From Microscillaceae bacterium (GTDB taxonomy: Bacteria; Bacteroidota; Bacteroidia; Cytophagales; Microscillaceae), in contig DMXI01000428.1 of NCBI GenBank assembly GCA_003483885.1, positions 1 to 21,094 of the forward strand: DNA of 21,094 nt, written 5' to 3'. The notes under the pieces were generated by a model that was not told where the DNA came from, did no database searches, and saw nothing but the letters and a program-made list of their open reading frames with translations. The position numbers were made by a program, and so were the translations under genes. Of the stretch, positions 8,112 to 15,666 are shown piece by piece (the first letter of the stretch is position 1; each line of letters opens with the position of its first letter).

Positions 8112-8573
8112 CTAAAGTTGTTTTTCCATTTTGTAGTTGACCAAAATTTGCCCTTGTCGCTCATTTTCTTGCTTTTGAAGCACCAAAAAGCCATTCTTTT
8201 CAAAAAACGGACGAGCAGTAATACTTACATCCGAAGTAATAGCGATGGCTTGTTGGCCTTCGGCATAACTCGTCAAGGCTTCGAGTAAGGTTTGAGCAAT
8301 ACCCATTCGCTGAAAATCAGGATGCACATAGAGTAGATCTAAATACCCGGTAGCAGTGATAGAACCAAAACCGACCAACTGATCGCGCGCCTCAACTAGC
8401 AGGAAAAACTGTTGCTCCACGCGTTGCTGCCAACGCTCCTGATTTTTGGTAGATTGGACCCAGGCCGCTATTTGCTCAGGCGTATAATCCTGACGATTTA
8501 TTGTGGTTACAGTGGTTTTAAATAGCTCTAGAATGGCCGTTAAATCCTGGGGAGTAGCTTTGCGGAGTTTCAT
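8112..8573 (-). CDS. GNAT family N-acetyltransferase
   Basis: The 153-residue protein spans the full GNAT fold. The N-terminal strand MKLRKATPQDLTAILELF is typical. The acetyl-CoA pyrophosphate loop is VHPDFQRMGIA (83-93; Q/RxxGxA form), and FFEKNGF (123-129) is the usual motif B. Overall layout recalls the YafP-like subgroup. The acceptor substrate cannot be read from sequence. The gene is convergent with the LRR gene (117-nt gap, no clear terminator) and followed upstream by the secreted hypothetical gene on the same strand, 65 nt away. An odd palindrome, TTTGAT-A-ATCAAA (8584-8596), lies 11 nt upstream of the start codon and could be an operator. Confidence 0.85.
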   Translation of the reverse strand: MKLRKATPQDLTAILELFKTTVTTINRQDYTPEQIAAWVQSTKNQERWQQRVEQQFFLLVEARDQLVGFGSITATGYLDLLYVHPDFQRMGIAQTLLEALTSYAEGQQAIAITSDVSITARPFFEKNGFLVLQKQENERQGQILVNYKMEKQL

Positions 8574-8638
8574 TTTATAATGGTTTGATAATCAAATACA
8601 AAGCAAACACTTTTCTTTATAACCACCAATGATGTTAT

Positions 8639-9193
8639 TTAATCTTCATACCAAAATCGCTGCTCTATTAAATACACACCTCCTGGTTTAAGTTTTTTGA
8701 GGTATAAGATTTTATTAGCACGTTGCCCAAAGCCTTTGTGCTCCTTTTTGTAGCCAAAAATCACGTGATGGTCAATATGTTCGTAGGTATCAGGCGCAGT
8801 GCGTTGCACACAAAAAGAGACAGAATAGTCAGCATAAATCATAATGGCCATTTTCTGCACCGATTCAGGCAATAATTGCTCTTTCCATAGCCTCAATACC
8901 TTGTTCAACTCGTTGATTTTGGTCTTTTGCATCAGTTTTTCAAAATCACTTCGGTTAAAATGTATCAGGGGTATTTCAACATATAAAACTGGATTGAATT
9001 TTTCTACCCCCATAGCCTTTTTAATTGCCACTTGATGCTTGACGAGTATTTCATACGCCTTTTTAAAGCGCTTACTTTTCCGCACAATTTTGCGTATGGG
9101 TTGGGGTTTCTTTGGTACAGGCAACTGAAAGTCTTGCCCTATGCTCAGGAGCGGCAAAAGCCATAATAGTATTAGATAAATGTAGGTTTTCAT
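8639..9193 (-). CDS. Secreted hypothetical protein
   Basis: The 184-residue protein has a clear Sec signal peptide (MKTYIYLILLWLLPLLSIG, likely cleavage before Gln20). The mature part is basic, opening with a Pro/Lys/Arg-rich stretch (22-45), then a mixed alpha/beta segment with YVEIPLIHF, DYSVSFCVQR, and a HIDHHVIFGYKKEHKG stretch rich in His and Lys. I do not recognise the family. It is probably periplasmic or secreted. The gene is divergent from the TPR membrane-protein gene, with 100 nt between their start codons, which suggests shared control, but no consensus promoter was found there. Confidence 0.65.
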   Translation of the reverse strand: MKTYIYLILLWLLPLLSIGQDFQLPVPKKPQPIRKIVRKSKRFKKAYEILVKHQVAIKKAMGVEKFNPVLYVEIPLIHFNRSDFEKLMQKTKINELNKVLRLWKEQLLPESVQKMAIMIYADYSVSFCVQRTAPDTYEHIDHHVIFGYKKEHKGFGQRANKILYLKKLKPGGVYLIEQRFWYED

Positions 9194-9293
9194 AGTGTTG
9201 ATTTAAAAGTTGGGAGAAGTCTTCTTGGTTTTGAATTTATTTTACGATATATTAACTAACGTTTTAGTTACACAAGTGATTCAATTTACCTCC

Positions 9294-10427
9294 ATGAAAA
9301 AATATTCCATTTTACTCTGCCTCACTACTTTCAGCTTTATTAGCCTGGCCTGCATTTGGGACGAAGACACTATAGAAATGGAACGCCAACGTTTTCCTAA
9401 TACCCTTGAAATTATTTCAGGTAAATTTTTACGCCACTCCCCTGAATTTTACCAATGGCGCATTAAAGATCGAGAAGCCAAGCTAAAGGCTATCCCTAAG
9501 CAATGGAATTATTACGATGATTTGGCAGTAGCTTATGATAAAATTGGCAACCACGCCAAGGCTATTGAATTGATGCTCCAAAAAGAAACGCTACACCCCG
9601 GACAATATGAAACTTATGCCAATTTGGGGACTTTTTATATTCACTACAAGCAATATCAAAAAGGTCTACAATACATCGACAAGGCTATCAAAATCAATCC
9701 CAATGCACATTTTGGACGAGAAGTTTATCAAAAATACTTGGTAGAGTATGCACTGACCAAAGTGCGAAACGGTAAAATGCCCCTACCCTTGGATACTCTA
9801 GATTTTGCTGAAGAGCGTAACTATTATTGGTTTGTAAAACGCAAAATGAAACAAAAATTTGATCCTAAGGCTGCTATCAAAGGGGTGATGGGTATGATCA
9901 AGTTTGGAAACCAAGATTCACCTATTTTATTTGAGGCTTTGGGAGATTTGTTAGAGGGAGAGTTTCTTCATGAAAGTTATGATGGAACATTGCTGGCTTC
10001 TTTGGCTTACAAAAAAGCAGCAACCTTAGTAAAATCAAAAAATAGCAAAACTCGCTATTTGAAGAGAATATCAGTGAGTCCTTACCTTAACCCAAAGGAT
10101 GATATCAACATAAACAGCCTGGAAAGTACTGAGTATAAGCTCAATCAACTTTACAAAGATTATTTAGAGCAAGCCCAACAGCTTTACCAGCAAATTAGAA
10201 ATGATGAGGTTACTTGGATTAAAGAAGGTAAAAACCCCGAAGAAGAGTTTGCAAAAAAGTATTACGAAAATTCTCCTGATCCAACTGCAACATTCACCAT
10301 AAGAGAAAAGCCTGTCGACAAAGTAGCTGAGAAGCAAACAATATCTTTGTCTACACTAGCCATTGCCTTAGGTGCAGGATTATTATCTTTTTTGGTAATA
10401 TTTGCAATTAGTAAAAAGAAAAGCTAA
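9294..10427 (+). CDS. TPR-containing membrane-anchored protein
   Basis: The 377-residue protein opens with a signal sequence ending in ISLAC (Cys20), which could be a lipobox. It continues with IWDEDTIEMERQRFPNTLEI, a region I recall from conserved TPR proteins of unknown function in several phyla. Two TPR units follow, about 71-104 and 105-138, with AVAYDKIGNHAKAIELM and YANLGTFYIHYKQY. A hydrophobic helix (about 349-373) and KKKS end the protein, so the bulk should be outside the cytoplasm with a C-terminal anchor. Having both a lipobox-like site and a C-terminal anchor is odd. The ATG at 9294 is chosen because earlier in-frame codons precede the signal peptide. Its TAA overlaps the opposing gene's TAG at 10424-10427. 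Confidence 0.75.
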   Translation: MKKYSILLCLTTFSFISLACIWDEDTIEMERQRFPNTLEIISGKFLRHSPEFYQWRIKDREAKLKAIPKQWNYYDDLAVAYDKIGNHAKAIELMLQKETLHPGQYETYANLGTFYIHYKQYQKGLQYIDKAIKINPNAHFGREVYQKYLVEYALTKVRNGKMPLPLDTLDFAEERNYYWFVKRKMKQKFDPKAAIKGVMGMIKFGNQDSPILFEALGDLLEGEFLHESYDGTLLASLAYKKAATLVKSKNSKTRYLKRISVSPYLNPKDDININSLESTEYKLNQLYKDYLEQAQQLYQQIRNDEVTWIKEGKNPEEEFAKKYYENSPDPTATFTIREKPVDKVAEKQTISLSTLAIALGAGLLSFLVIFAISKKKS

Positions 10428-11008
10428 TCGTCAAACTCTCCTTCTTCCCATCCATAGATTTTCCATAGTTTGGGAAACTTCTCGAGCAGTTCTTGTCTCT
10501 CGTACTGTTCATAAAAGTCAAAATCATCCTCAAAATTAAGCCAATGAATCTGCGATGGAATCTTCTCATAATCAATCGGTTGACCATTACTGTCCCTTTT
10601 AGCTATGAAGGCTCTATCTGCCAAGTCATCAAAACCTTCGCCATCGAGCATGTATACTTCTGGATTTTGAGCAAGGTAATCGGCTAAATTATCAGGGTTT
10701 TCCAGATAGTTTTCATACTCTTGTTTGCCTTGATAAATTAACCGAGCGCAAAGCCACTCAAAACCATCGCCTGATAGACCTGCAAACAGCAACTCTCCAA
10801 CCTGACGCGTGCTTCTCGTCCAAATTATCGTCTTCATCTCATTAAAAATCCGCTCGTAATCGATGATTTCTTCTTCGCTGTATTGTTGCAGCGTAAGTAT
10901 TAAAAACTCTGTCACTAAACGGCCACTTTGTTTAAGGTGGTTTACTTGCTTGTTAAGAGGTTGAACACACTCTACAATTTTCCAAAAAGTGTCGTAATTC
11001 ATCTTCAT
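10424..11008 (-). CDS. DUF4240 domain protein
   Basis: The 194-residue soluble protein matches the DUF4240 pattern: an N-terminal MNYDTFWKIVE opening, then GLSGDGFEWLCARLIYQG (77-94) and EYENYLENPDNLAD, and an acidic C terminus (WEEGEFDD). The biochemical role of DUF4240 is unknown. Its ATG overlaps the stop of the upstream DUF3810 gene in an ATGA arrangement (11005-11008), a classic sign of translational coupling, so the two products are probably made together. A second ATG two codons in (11002) is possible. At the other end its stop overlaps the stop of the convergent TPR gene. Confidence 0.85.
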   Translation of the reverse strand: MKMNYDTFWKIVECVQPLNKQVNHLKQSGRLVTEFLILTLQQYSEEEIIDYERIFNEMKTIIWTRSTRQVGELLFAGLSGDGFEWLCARLIYQGKQEYENYLENPDNLADYLAQNPEVYMLDGEGFDDLADRAFIAKRDSNGQPIDYEKIPSQIHWLNFEDDFDFYEQYERQELLEKFPKLWKIYGWEEGEFDD

Positions 11009-12138
11009 TCCTGCTTCACATCTTTCTCCACTTCGTACCTCAATCCATTTTTGCGAAACTCTCCCATAATGAGGTGAATCATCAGGCCATAACTTTTGAT
11101 GCCTTCCCGCTGGGAATTGGCTTTGAGAAATAGGTCATAAAAGGCTCGAGAAAGTGGTTCTAGTGGGTTTTGGAATTGATCCCAGTATTTGCGATTGGCT
11201 CGTAGGTCATGCAAAAACCCAGGACTTAACTTTTTACGCAATCGTTTAAAAGCGGTAGAGTCGGTATAGCTCAAAGCACTCATGGCATAACGCACCGCCA
11301 GCACATTGCCCGAATACTGAAACACGGGCGAAGGGTGATACTGAGTAGTCATATAAGCCATATAATTGGCCTCGGTTTCGGAGGCTATGCCAATTTGGTG
11401 GGCCATTTCGTGGCAAATGGTGGCTGGTAGCAAAAAGTCAGGCATGTCCATATTTACATTGGCTTCTCCAGTAAAGGGAAAATAGATACCTCCATTGCCA
11501 AACAAAGACATCAGTTGGGGTACAAAAACACTCTTAACCGACCAGTATTCATATTGGTATTGAGGAAATACTTTGGCAAAATTTTCATAGCCTTTCACCG
11601 CTTCTTCCCGCATTTGGCGGTGATTCATTTTAAACTGAATGGCCTTGGTGGTGTCTTCAGTAACTGCATCTCGGCTAGCATTAGTGAGCTCAATTAGGCG
11701 GTCACACATTTGCTCTAATTCTTGGGGAGATATTTTCTTGACTTCTAACTTTACTGCTTTGATAATGCTTGGACGGTGATAGTTGAGCCCCCAAAATACC
11801 ATAAACAGAAAGTAAAACAATGAAACGCCAAACAAGCCATGCAGGGCTACGCTACTCAAAAACTTTTTCCAGGTAATCTTTTTGCGAATGCGCTTCCAAA
11901 CTTGCCTTAAAAACCAATAAGTAGCCAAAAATACCAGGGTATAAAACACAATTTGCCCAAAGGCAAAAGGCATAAACCCAAACATAAGACGCAGGGTTTT
12001 GCTCAGCCAACCATAAAAACCATAGGTATACCAACGCTCCAGCGACTCCGGATCAGAGGCTAGCCATTGTACCACCAATACCTGTATAGGTAAACTAAAA
12101 GCAATGATGTGTTTCCAGTATTTTTTGATCCAACGCAT
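11005..12138 (-). CDS. DUF3810 membrane protein with HExxH zinc motif
   Basis: The 377-residue protein has three membrane segments in the first third (about 8-27, 55-80 and 100-125), then FWGLNYHRP and a large globular domain. The domain carries HEMAHQ (His243, Glu244, His247), an HExxH zinc-protease signature, followed by GIASETEANYMAY, whose Glu254 or Glu256 could be a third ligand. This fits DUF3810, a Bacteroidota family of predicted membrane metallopeptidases with unknown substrate. I start at the ATG at 12138 because family members begin just before the first helix. The frame stays open to 12276, but that extension runs through a hairpin repeat (12240-12258). The coupled DUF4240 gene follows. 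Confidence 0.85.
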   Translation of the reverse strand: MRWIKKYWKHIIAFSLPIQVLVVQWLASDPESLERWYTYGFYGWLSKTLRLMFGFMPFAFGQIVFYTLVFLATYWFLRQVWKRIRKKITWKKFLSSVALHGLFGVSLFYFLFMVFWGLNYHRPSIIKAVKLEVKKISPQELEQMCDRLIELTNASRDAVTEDTTKAIQFKMNHRQMREEAVKGYENFAKVFPQYQYEYWSVKSVFVPQLMSLFGNGGIYFPFTGEANVNMDMPDFLLPATICHEMAHQIGIASETEANYMAYMTTQYHPSPVFQYSGNVLAVRYAMSALSYTDSTAFKRLRKKLSPGFLHDLRANRKYWDQFQNPLEPLSRAFYDLFLKANSQREGIKSYGLMIHLIMGEFRKNGLRYEVEKDVKQE

Positions 12139-12239
12139 ACACTCCAAAGAGTTAAAAATCAGGAATAAGGGAGTACCCAAAAAATAACATACCCAATTGA
12201 TAGCCATTATTTCACGCATATATTTCGTTATTTTTATTA

Positions 12240-12258
12240 CCCGTAGTGCTACTATGGG
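12240..12258. repeat. Short palindrome upstream of DUF3810 gene
   Basis: CCCGTAGT (12240-12247), loop GCT and ACTATGGG (12251-12258) form an 8-bp stem with one G-T wobble. It resembles the CCGTAGTT/AACTACGG hairpin at 16861-16880. Both sit upstream of a minus-strand gene, inside an artefactual N-terminal extension of its reading frame. Confidence 0.4.
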
Positions 12259-12329
12259 CGCAAAAAATAGCCTCATCTATCCGCAAAATAACTAGCTCTA
12301 ATGGGGAGACTATTTATTGAATCCTCCCT

Positions 12330-12358
12330 AAAAAAAGGCACCAACCTAGGTCGGTGCC
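12330..12358 (-). terminator. Intrinsic terminator after the SH3 protein gene
   Basis: Read on the minus strand, GGCACC/GGTGCC arms (12353-12358 and 12337-12342) enclose a further 3-bp stem after one mismatch and are followed by a run of seven T (12336 down to 12330). It is the likely transcript end for the gene ending at 12425. Confidence 0.75.
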
Positions 12359-12381
12359 AACAAATATAATGTTTTATTCTT

Positions 12382-12420
12382 GGCTTGTTGGTGTAGCAAT
12401 GCTTAAACACCCAACAAGCC
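12382..12420 (-). other. Hairpin in the 3' region of the SH3 protein gene
   Basis: A perfect 10-bp inverted repeat (GGCTTGTTGG at 12382-12391, CCAACAAGCC at 12411-12420), extendable by TGT/ACA and AGC/GCT pairs, lies 4 nt beyond the stop codon. It has no U-tract of its own; the terminator follows about 25 nt later. It may stabilise the mRNA 3' end. Confidence 0.5.
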
Positions 12421-12424
12421 TGGA

Positions 12425-13168
12425 TTAATCTGCTACTTGGTTTTGGGCCAATATAAAGCCGTTCATGTTTTTGGAACGCATAATAACTACATAGCTCCCC
12501 CCTCCTTCGGCTCTATAATTATACTCAATGGATTTTAGTTGGCCATTGCTGGTACGATTGACCACCATTTGGTCAGTCCAGGCGTATGATTTTTTATCGG
12601 GGTTGTCAATCTTTTGCTTGACTGCACTACCTCTATCTGGAAAATGTAACTTGGCCGGAATCCCAAACAATTGTTTGGCCACAATAAAAGCTTCAGTCCA
12701 GCTTTGAGTAGGAATGTGAATAGCATTATTGAATTGCTGATATCCATCGTAATCCTTATTACCAGTCTCAGTCATAACTTGTAGTCCACTTTTTCGTAAG
12801 ATTTGGGCATATTTTTTTACCTCGATGTATTTTTTGGGTGCGACAAACTTCGAAAGGTAGCCTTCAAATACATAACCTACTTTGCCTTGGTAGCTTACCT
12901 TGGCCATCCCTCCTTTGATATTGTCTACCATAATCATTTGAGAGGGCACTCCTGCCAAATAATTTACCTGAGCTCCATAAGGCAAACGAGCGATCTTTTT
13001 GGAAGAAGTACTAGCCGTTTGACGTAGATTGAGTCCACTGGGAGCCAATACATAATAGTATTTGACGGCGTTGGACTTGGAATGATTAGGCGTAGCGTGG
13101 AGAGCAAAGGTGATACAAGCACAAAATAACGCAAATGTCATTGTTCGTAAGGTTGTTGTTACTTTCAT
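12425..13168 (-). CDS. Secreted SH3-domain protein
   Basis: The 247-residue protein has a Sec signal peptide (cleavage probably after ALHA, residue 25). A bacterial SH3 domain follows (about 37-108) with GLNLRQTASTSSKKIARLPYGAQV and GKVGYVFEGYLSKF, the usual pattern of SH3b modules that bind cell-wall or other peptides. The C-terminal 130 residues contain SWTEAFIVAKQLFGIP and YNYRAEGGGSYVVI and match no family I know. It is probably periplasmic or surface-exposed. It stands alone: 102 nt separate it from the next gene upstream, and a terminator follows it. No catalytic residues are evident. Confidence 0.8.
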   Translation of the reverse strand: MKVTTTLRTMTFALFCACITFALHATPNHSKSNAVKYYYVLAPSGLNLRQTASTSSKKIARLPYGAQVNYLAGVPSQMIMVDNIKGGMAKVSYQGKVGYVFEGYLSKFVAPKKYIEVKKYAQILRKSGLQVMTETGNKDYDGYQQFNNAIHIPTQSWTEAFIVAKQLFGIPAKLHFPDRGSAVKQKIDNPDKKSYAWTDQMVVNRTSNGQLKSIEYNYRAEGGGSYVVIMRSKNMNGFILAQNQVAD

Positions 13169-13270
13169 AAAATAGTGTTTTTGATTTAGTCAATTTTACC
13201 TCATACTATAACTCTCAATTTCTATAAAAATTTCTTTTTTTTATACAAAGACTTAACAGAGTTATACTAA

Positions 13271-13858
13271 CTACCCACGGTATTTATCATTCAACCCTAC
13301 TCCTTCTAAAATCATAGGGATGATTTTTTCTAATCGAGTAGCTTTAGTAGTGGCTCGCTTCGCTTCGGCTATGTATTCGGCAAACTCCCGTCTTTTAGTC
13401 AAATTCAACTTTTCAAAAGCGACAGCTAACGTATTATTCTGCCCAAAGGCTTCCTCTAGTTCAGGTGGAATCTCCAAAGGTTTCTTTTTCTCAGGTAATA
13501 TCTCACGCCCTTGCTTCTGGTTTTCGATGGCTTCCAATACATAAGCCTTTACTTTTTTTGCATTCACCTCTTCCTTAGATTGAAAACGCCACTGCCGCAG
13601 GGCTTTGGTTTTGCCTTCTTGAGCATTGATTAATACACCGGCTTCGTCTTTGAGAAATACTCCCTGATGAAACCACAAGCCCACATATGCCTTAAAAGCA
13701 CCCAACCCCACTACATGTTTGCCCTCTAGTACATAAGTAGGCGCCCCCCATTTGAGGGTTTCTTCCAATTCAGTTTCTAAAATAATTTCCCGGAGCATTT
13801 CCAGTACTTCTCTTTGTCCGCGGTGATGCTCGAGGTACTCTTCTACACTTTTGGCCAT
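13271..13858 (-). CDS. YdeI/OmdA-type protein with DUF1801 domain
   Basis: The protein is 195 residues long from the ATG at 13858. Its N-terminal DUF1801 (YdhG-like) domain spans about 16-112, with ETLKWGAPTYVLEGKHVVGLG and the FKAYVGLWFHQG segment. The C-terminal OmdA/YdeI region (about 131-190) has IPPELEEAFGQN, LTKRREFAEYIAEAKRATT and a final MILEGVG, the pattern of the 'bacteriocin-protection, YdeI or OmpD-associated' family. Molecular function is unclear; it is soluble and cytoplasmic. In-frame ATGs also exist at 13864 and 13873; I favour MAKSVEEYL as the family-like start, with modest certainty. The hydrolase gene lies upstream on the same strand (101-nt gap holding a 7-bp GGGTTGG/CCAACCC hairpin at 13882-13905). 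Confidence 0.85.
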   Translation of the reverse strand: MAKSVEEYLEHHRGQREVLEMLREIILETELEETLKWGAPTYVLEGKHVVGLGAFKAYVGLWFHQGVFLKDEAGVLINAQEGKTKALRQWRFQSKEEVNAKKVKAYVLEAIENQKQGREILPEKKKPLEIPPELEEAFGQNNTLAVAFEKLNLTKRREFAEYIAEAKRATTKATRLEKIIPMILEGVGLNDKYRG

Positions 13859-13959
13859 ATACATAATCGTCATTGTTTAGGGGGTTGGGCTTTTACTTCC
13901 AACCCATTCGTTAGATGATTATGTAAAATAATAAAGTCTTTTACTAAATAAAACGCAGG

Positions 13960-14838
13960 CTATGCTTTCAAGGAGGACAATATCTCTTCCCAAAGCCCTA
14001 AATCCTCGGTTAAGAAATGTCCTTTGTCTTGGATGAAATGAGTCTGACTATGAGGAATTTTAGTGGCCAATTGCTCGATGGCACTAACGGGTGCCATGGT
14101 ATCAGCAGTGCCATGCCATACTTCTACTGGAACCTGAATATTTGCTACGTCGAACCCCCATTTGCCAGTAGCCAATTTAGCTTCTGACACTATGCCTTCT
14201 ACTCCTGGACGTAAAGCTTCCCGCATGTGCTCCAGCATTGTTTCGGCAATACCTTCTTGTTTCATTACGGCTTGATCTGAGGGGCACAAATGTCCTATAT
14301 TTTTACGTACACCCGCAATATACTTATCAGGGTGTCGATCCAGCATCTTTTTTTGCTGCCAAAAGACAAACTTCAACAACCAGGGAAGTCTTCTGGCTAA
14401 ATTAAATGCTGTACGGTTTTCACGACTCATTTCTTTAGGTGGACGTCCCTTTTCAAATTCGTCGGTAGTAGAAATCAGACCAGCTTTTATTACTCGTGTG
14501 GGTAGCTCATGGGCACAAGTTGCCGCAAAAATACCTCCGCCTGAAACTCCCATTACCGAAAACTTATCTATACTTAAATGATCTGCCAGCTGAGCAATGT
14601 CTTGAGCATAATCAATAATTTTACGATCAGGATACAGGTCGGAGATTCCATACCCTGGTCGGTCGGTGGTAACAAATCGAATGTTGAGCTTTTGGAGCGT
14701 TTCGTCCTCTTCGGTAAACCACACCCGAGAACCAGGTGTGCCATGCAAACCAAACACTGGAAATCCAGCTAAATCGCCGTGTTCGGCATACCCTAGTTTT
14801 CTTCCATCTTTAAGGGTAAAAGTGTTATCAATGTTCAT
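13960..14838 (-). CDS. Alpha/beta hydrolase
   Basis: The 292-residue protein has a complete alpha/beta-hydrolase fold and catalytic triad. The oxyanion segment is GLHGTPGSRVW (about 30-40). The nucleophile elbow is GVSGGG with Ser99. WHGTADTMAP supplies Asp246, and KGHFLTEDL supplies His274. DRPGYGISD (59-67) is the usual strand-4 turn. A helical cap lies between about 125 and 225. Family membership is clear; the substrate (ester, lactone, epoxide or other) cannot be told. There is no signal peptide, so it is cytoplasmic. It is the first gene of the minus-strand run 14838 to 10424. Confidence 0.88.
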   Translation of the reverse strand: MNIDNTFTLKDGRKLGYAEHGDLAGFPVFGLHGTPGSRVWFTEEDETLQKLNIRFVTTDRPGYGISDLYPDRKIIDYAQDIAQLADHLSIDKFSVMGVSGGGIFAATCAHELPTRVIKAGLISTTDEFEKGRPPKEMSRENRTAFNLARRLPWLLKFVFWQQKKMLDRHPDKYIAGVRKNIGHLCPSDQAVMKQEGIAETMLEHMREALRPGVEGIVSEAKLATGKWGFDVANIQVPVEVWHGTADTMAPVSAIEQLATKIPHSQTHFIQDKGHFLTEDLGLWEEILSSLKA

Positions 14839-15257
14839 ATAAACAGGTAGTTAGTATTGTAAATTTATATTATTCGTCGTAGGTGAGATTTGATTCTTAC
14901 ACACCAAAATCATTAGTTTGTAAAGAGTCTTAAACTATTTAGACATTTGGCCAAAGTTGATCTTGAAGACACGGCCAACAGCGCGAAATAGCCTCGGTTT
15001 GTGTCTCCACTATAGCCTTCCTGCTAAGTAAAAATTACTTCTTTCCGCCTCGGTTCGGTGTCCCCACGAACCGACAGCGTCCTTAAACTTCACTTACTCG
15101 AGGTCTCGATCCGCTTGTGAGACACAAACCGAGGCGATGAAGTCATTTTTTAAAAGATTAAATCTTAAAATAGGAAGAGAAAACCCTTATTTTGACGGCT
15201 ATGATGTCTCCACAACCAAACAAATGTTTAGTAGTATAAGATAAGTATTTCGAAAAG
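14839..15257. other. Intergenic region with a nested inverted-repeat element
   Basis: No credible gene is present in these 419 nt. The central 145 bp (14991-15135) is a structured, locally GC-richer repeat element, entered separately. The flanks are AT-rich. No match to the TAnnTTTG promoter element was found for the small + strand gene at 15258 or for the minus-strand hydrolase. Confidence 0.5.
14991..15135. repeat. Nested inverted-repeat element (MITE/REP-like)
   Basis: The ends are a perfect 17-bp inverted repeat: GCCTCGGTTTGTGTCTC at 14991-15007 and its reverse complement at 15119-15135. A degenerate direct copy begins at 15047 (GCCTCGGTTCGGTGTCCCC) and itself folds: CGGTTCG (15051-15057) pairs with CGAACCG (15067-15073), plus one outer T-A pair. 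Two smaller stems lie inside: AAGTAA/TTACTT at 15026-15040 and TCGAG/CTCGA at 15098-15109. No target-site duplication is evident, and no transposase is present. It is GC-richer than its surroundings. Confidence 0.7.
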
Positions 15258-15602
15258 ATGGGACAAGAATTATATGTTTTCAAACTTAATCAACAACTAG
15301 CCAAAGATTGCTGTGGTGAAATGTTGAAAGAAAAATCTGCGCACGCTTATCGAAAATACTTACAAGAACAGACCTATGATCAAGATTTGAGTTTTGATAC
15401 TATTTTGCAAAAAGTAGAGAATAATATAGTGTTGATAGGTATAGAAGAGTTGTGGAGCATATATCACTGGTTTGATGAAAAGATTGAGCATAGCCACCCT
15501 CATTTGGATTTTCAGCAAAGCGAAGAGCAGCTATATCAAGAAATGAAACAACGTGGACTGAATTTATGTTTTAAAATTCCTTATAAAACTCCTATCCAGT
15601 AA
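15258..15602 (+). CDS. Small hypothetical protein
   Basis: The 114-residue protein is acidic-to-neutral, soluble and without a signal peptide or membrane segment. It has a predicted helical N-terminal half (LAKDCCGEMLKEKSAHAYRK), a middle strand NNIVLIGIEELWSIYHWF and a DEKIEHSHPHLDF segment with clustered His and Asp. I recognise no family. The ATG at 15258 is the first in the frame. The gene is isolated: the repeat element lies upstream and the LysE gene ends convergently 64 nt downstream. No consensus promoter or terminator was seen, but the length and amino-acid make-up are compatible with a real gene. Confidence 0.6.
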   Translation: MGQELYVFKLNQQLAKDCCGEMLKEKSAHAYRKYLQEQTYDQDLSFDTILQKVENNIVLIGIEELWSIYHWFDEKIEHSHPHLDFQQSEEQLYQEMKQRGLNLCFKIPYKTPIQ

Positions 15603-15666
15603 TCTTATCCATCCTTTTTCCTACCTTCCAGCAGGTTTGTAGATACGTCATCTGATTCGGGCATCA

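Noticed and set aside
8028..8288. 86-codon + strand frame overlapping the GNAT gene
   Set aside because: It is mostly antisense to a clear acetyltransferase and has no family resemblance.
12139..12276. 46-residue N-terminal extension of the DUF3810 protein
   Set aside because: It runs through a hairpin repeat (12240-12258), and family members begin near the first helix.
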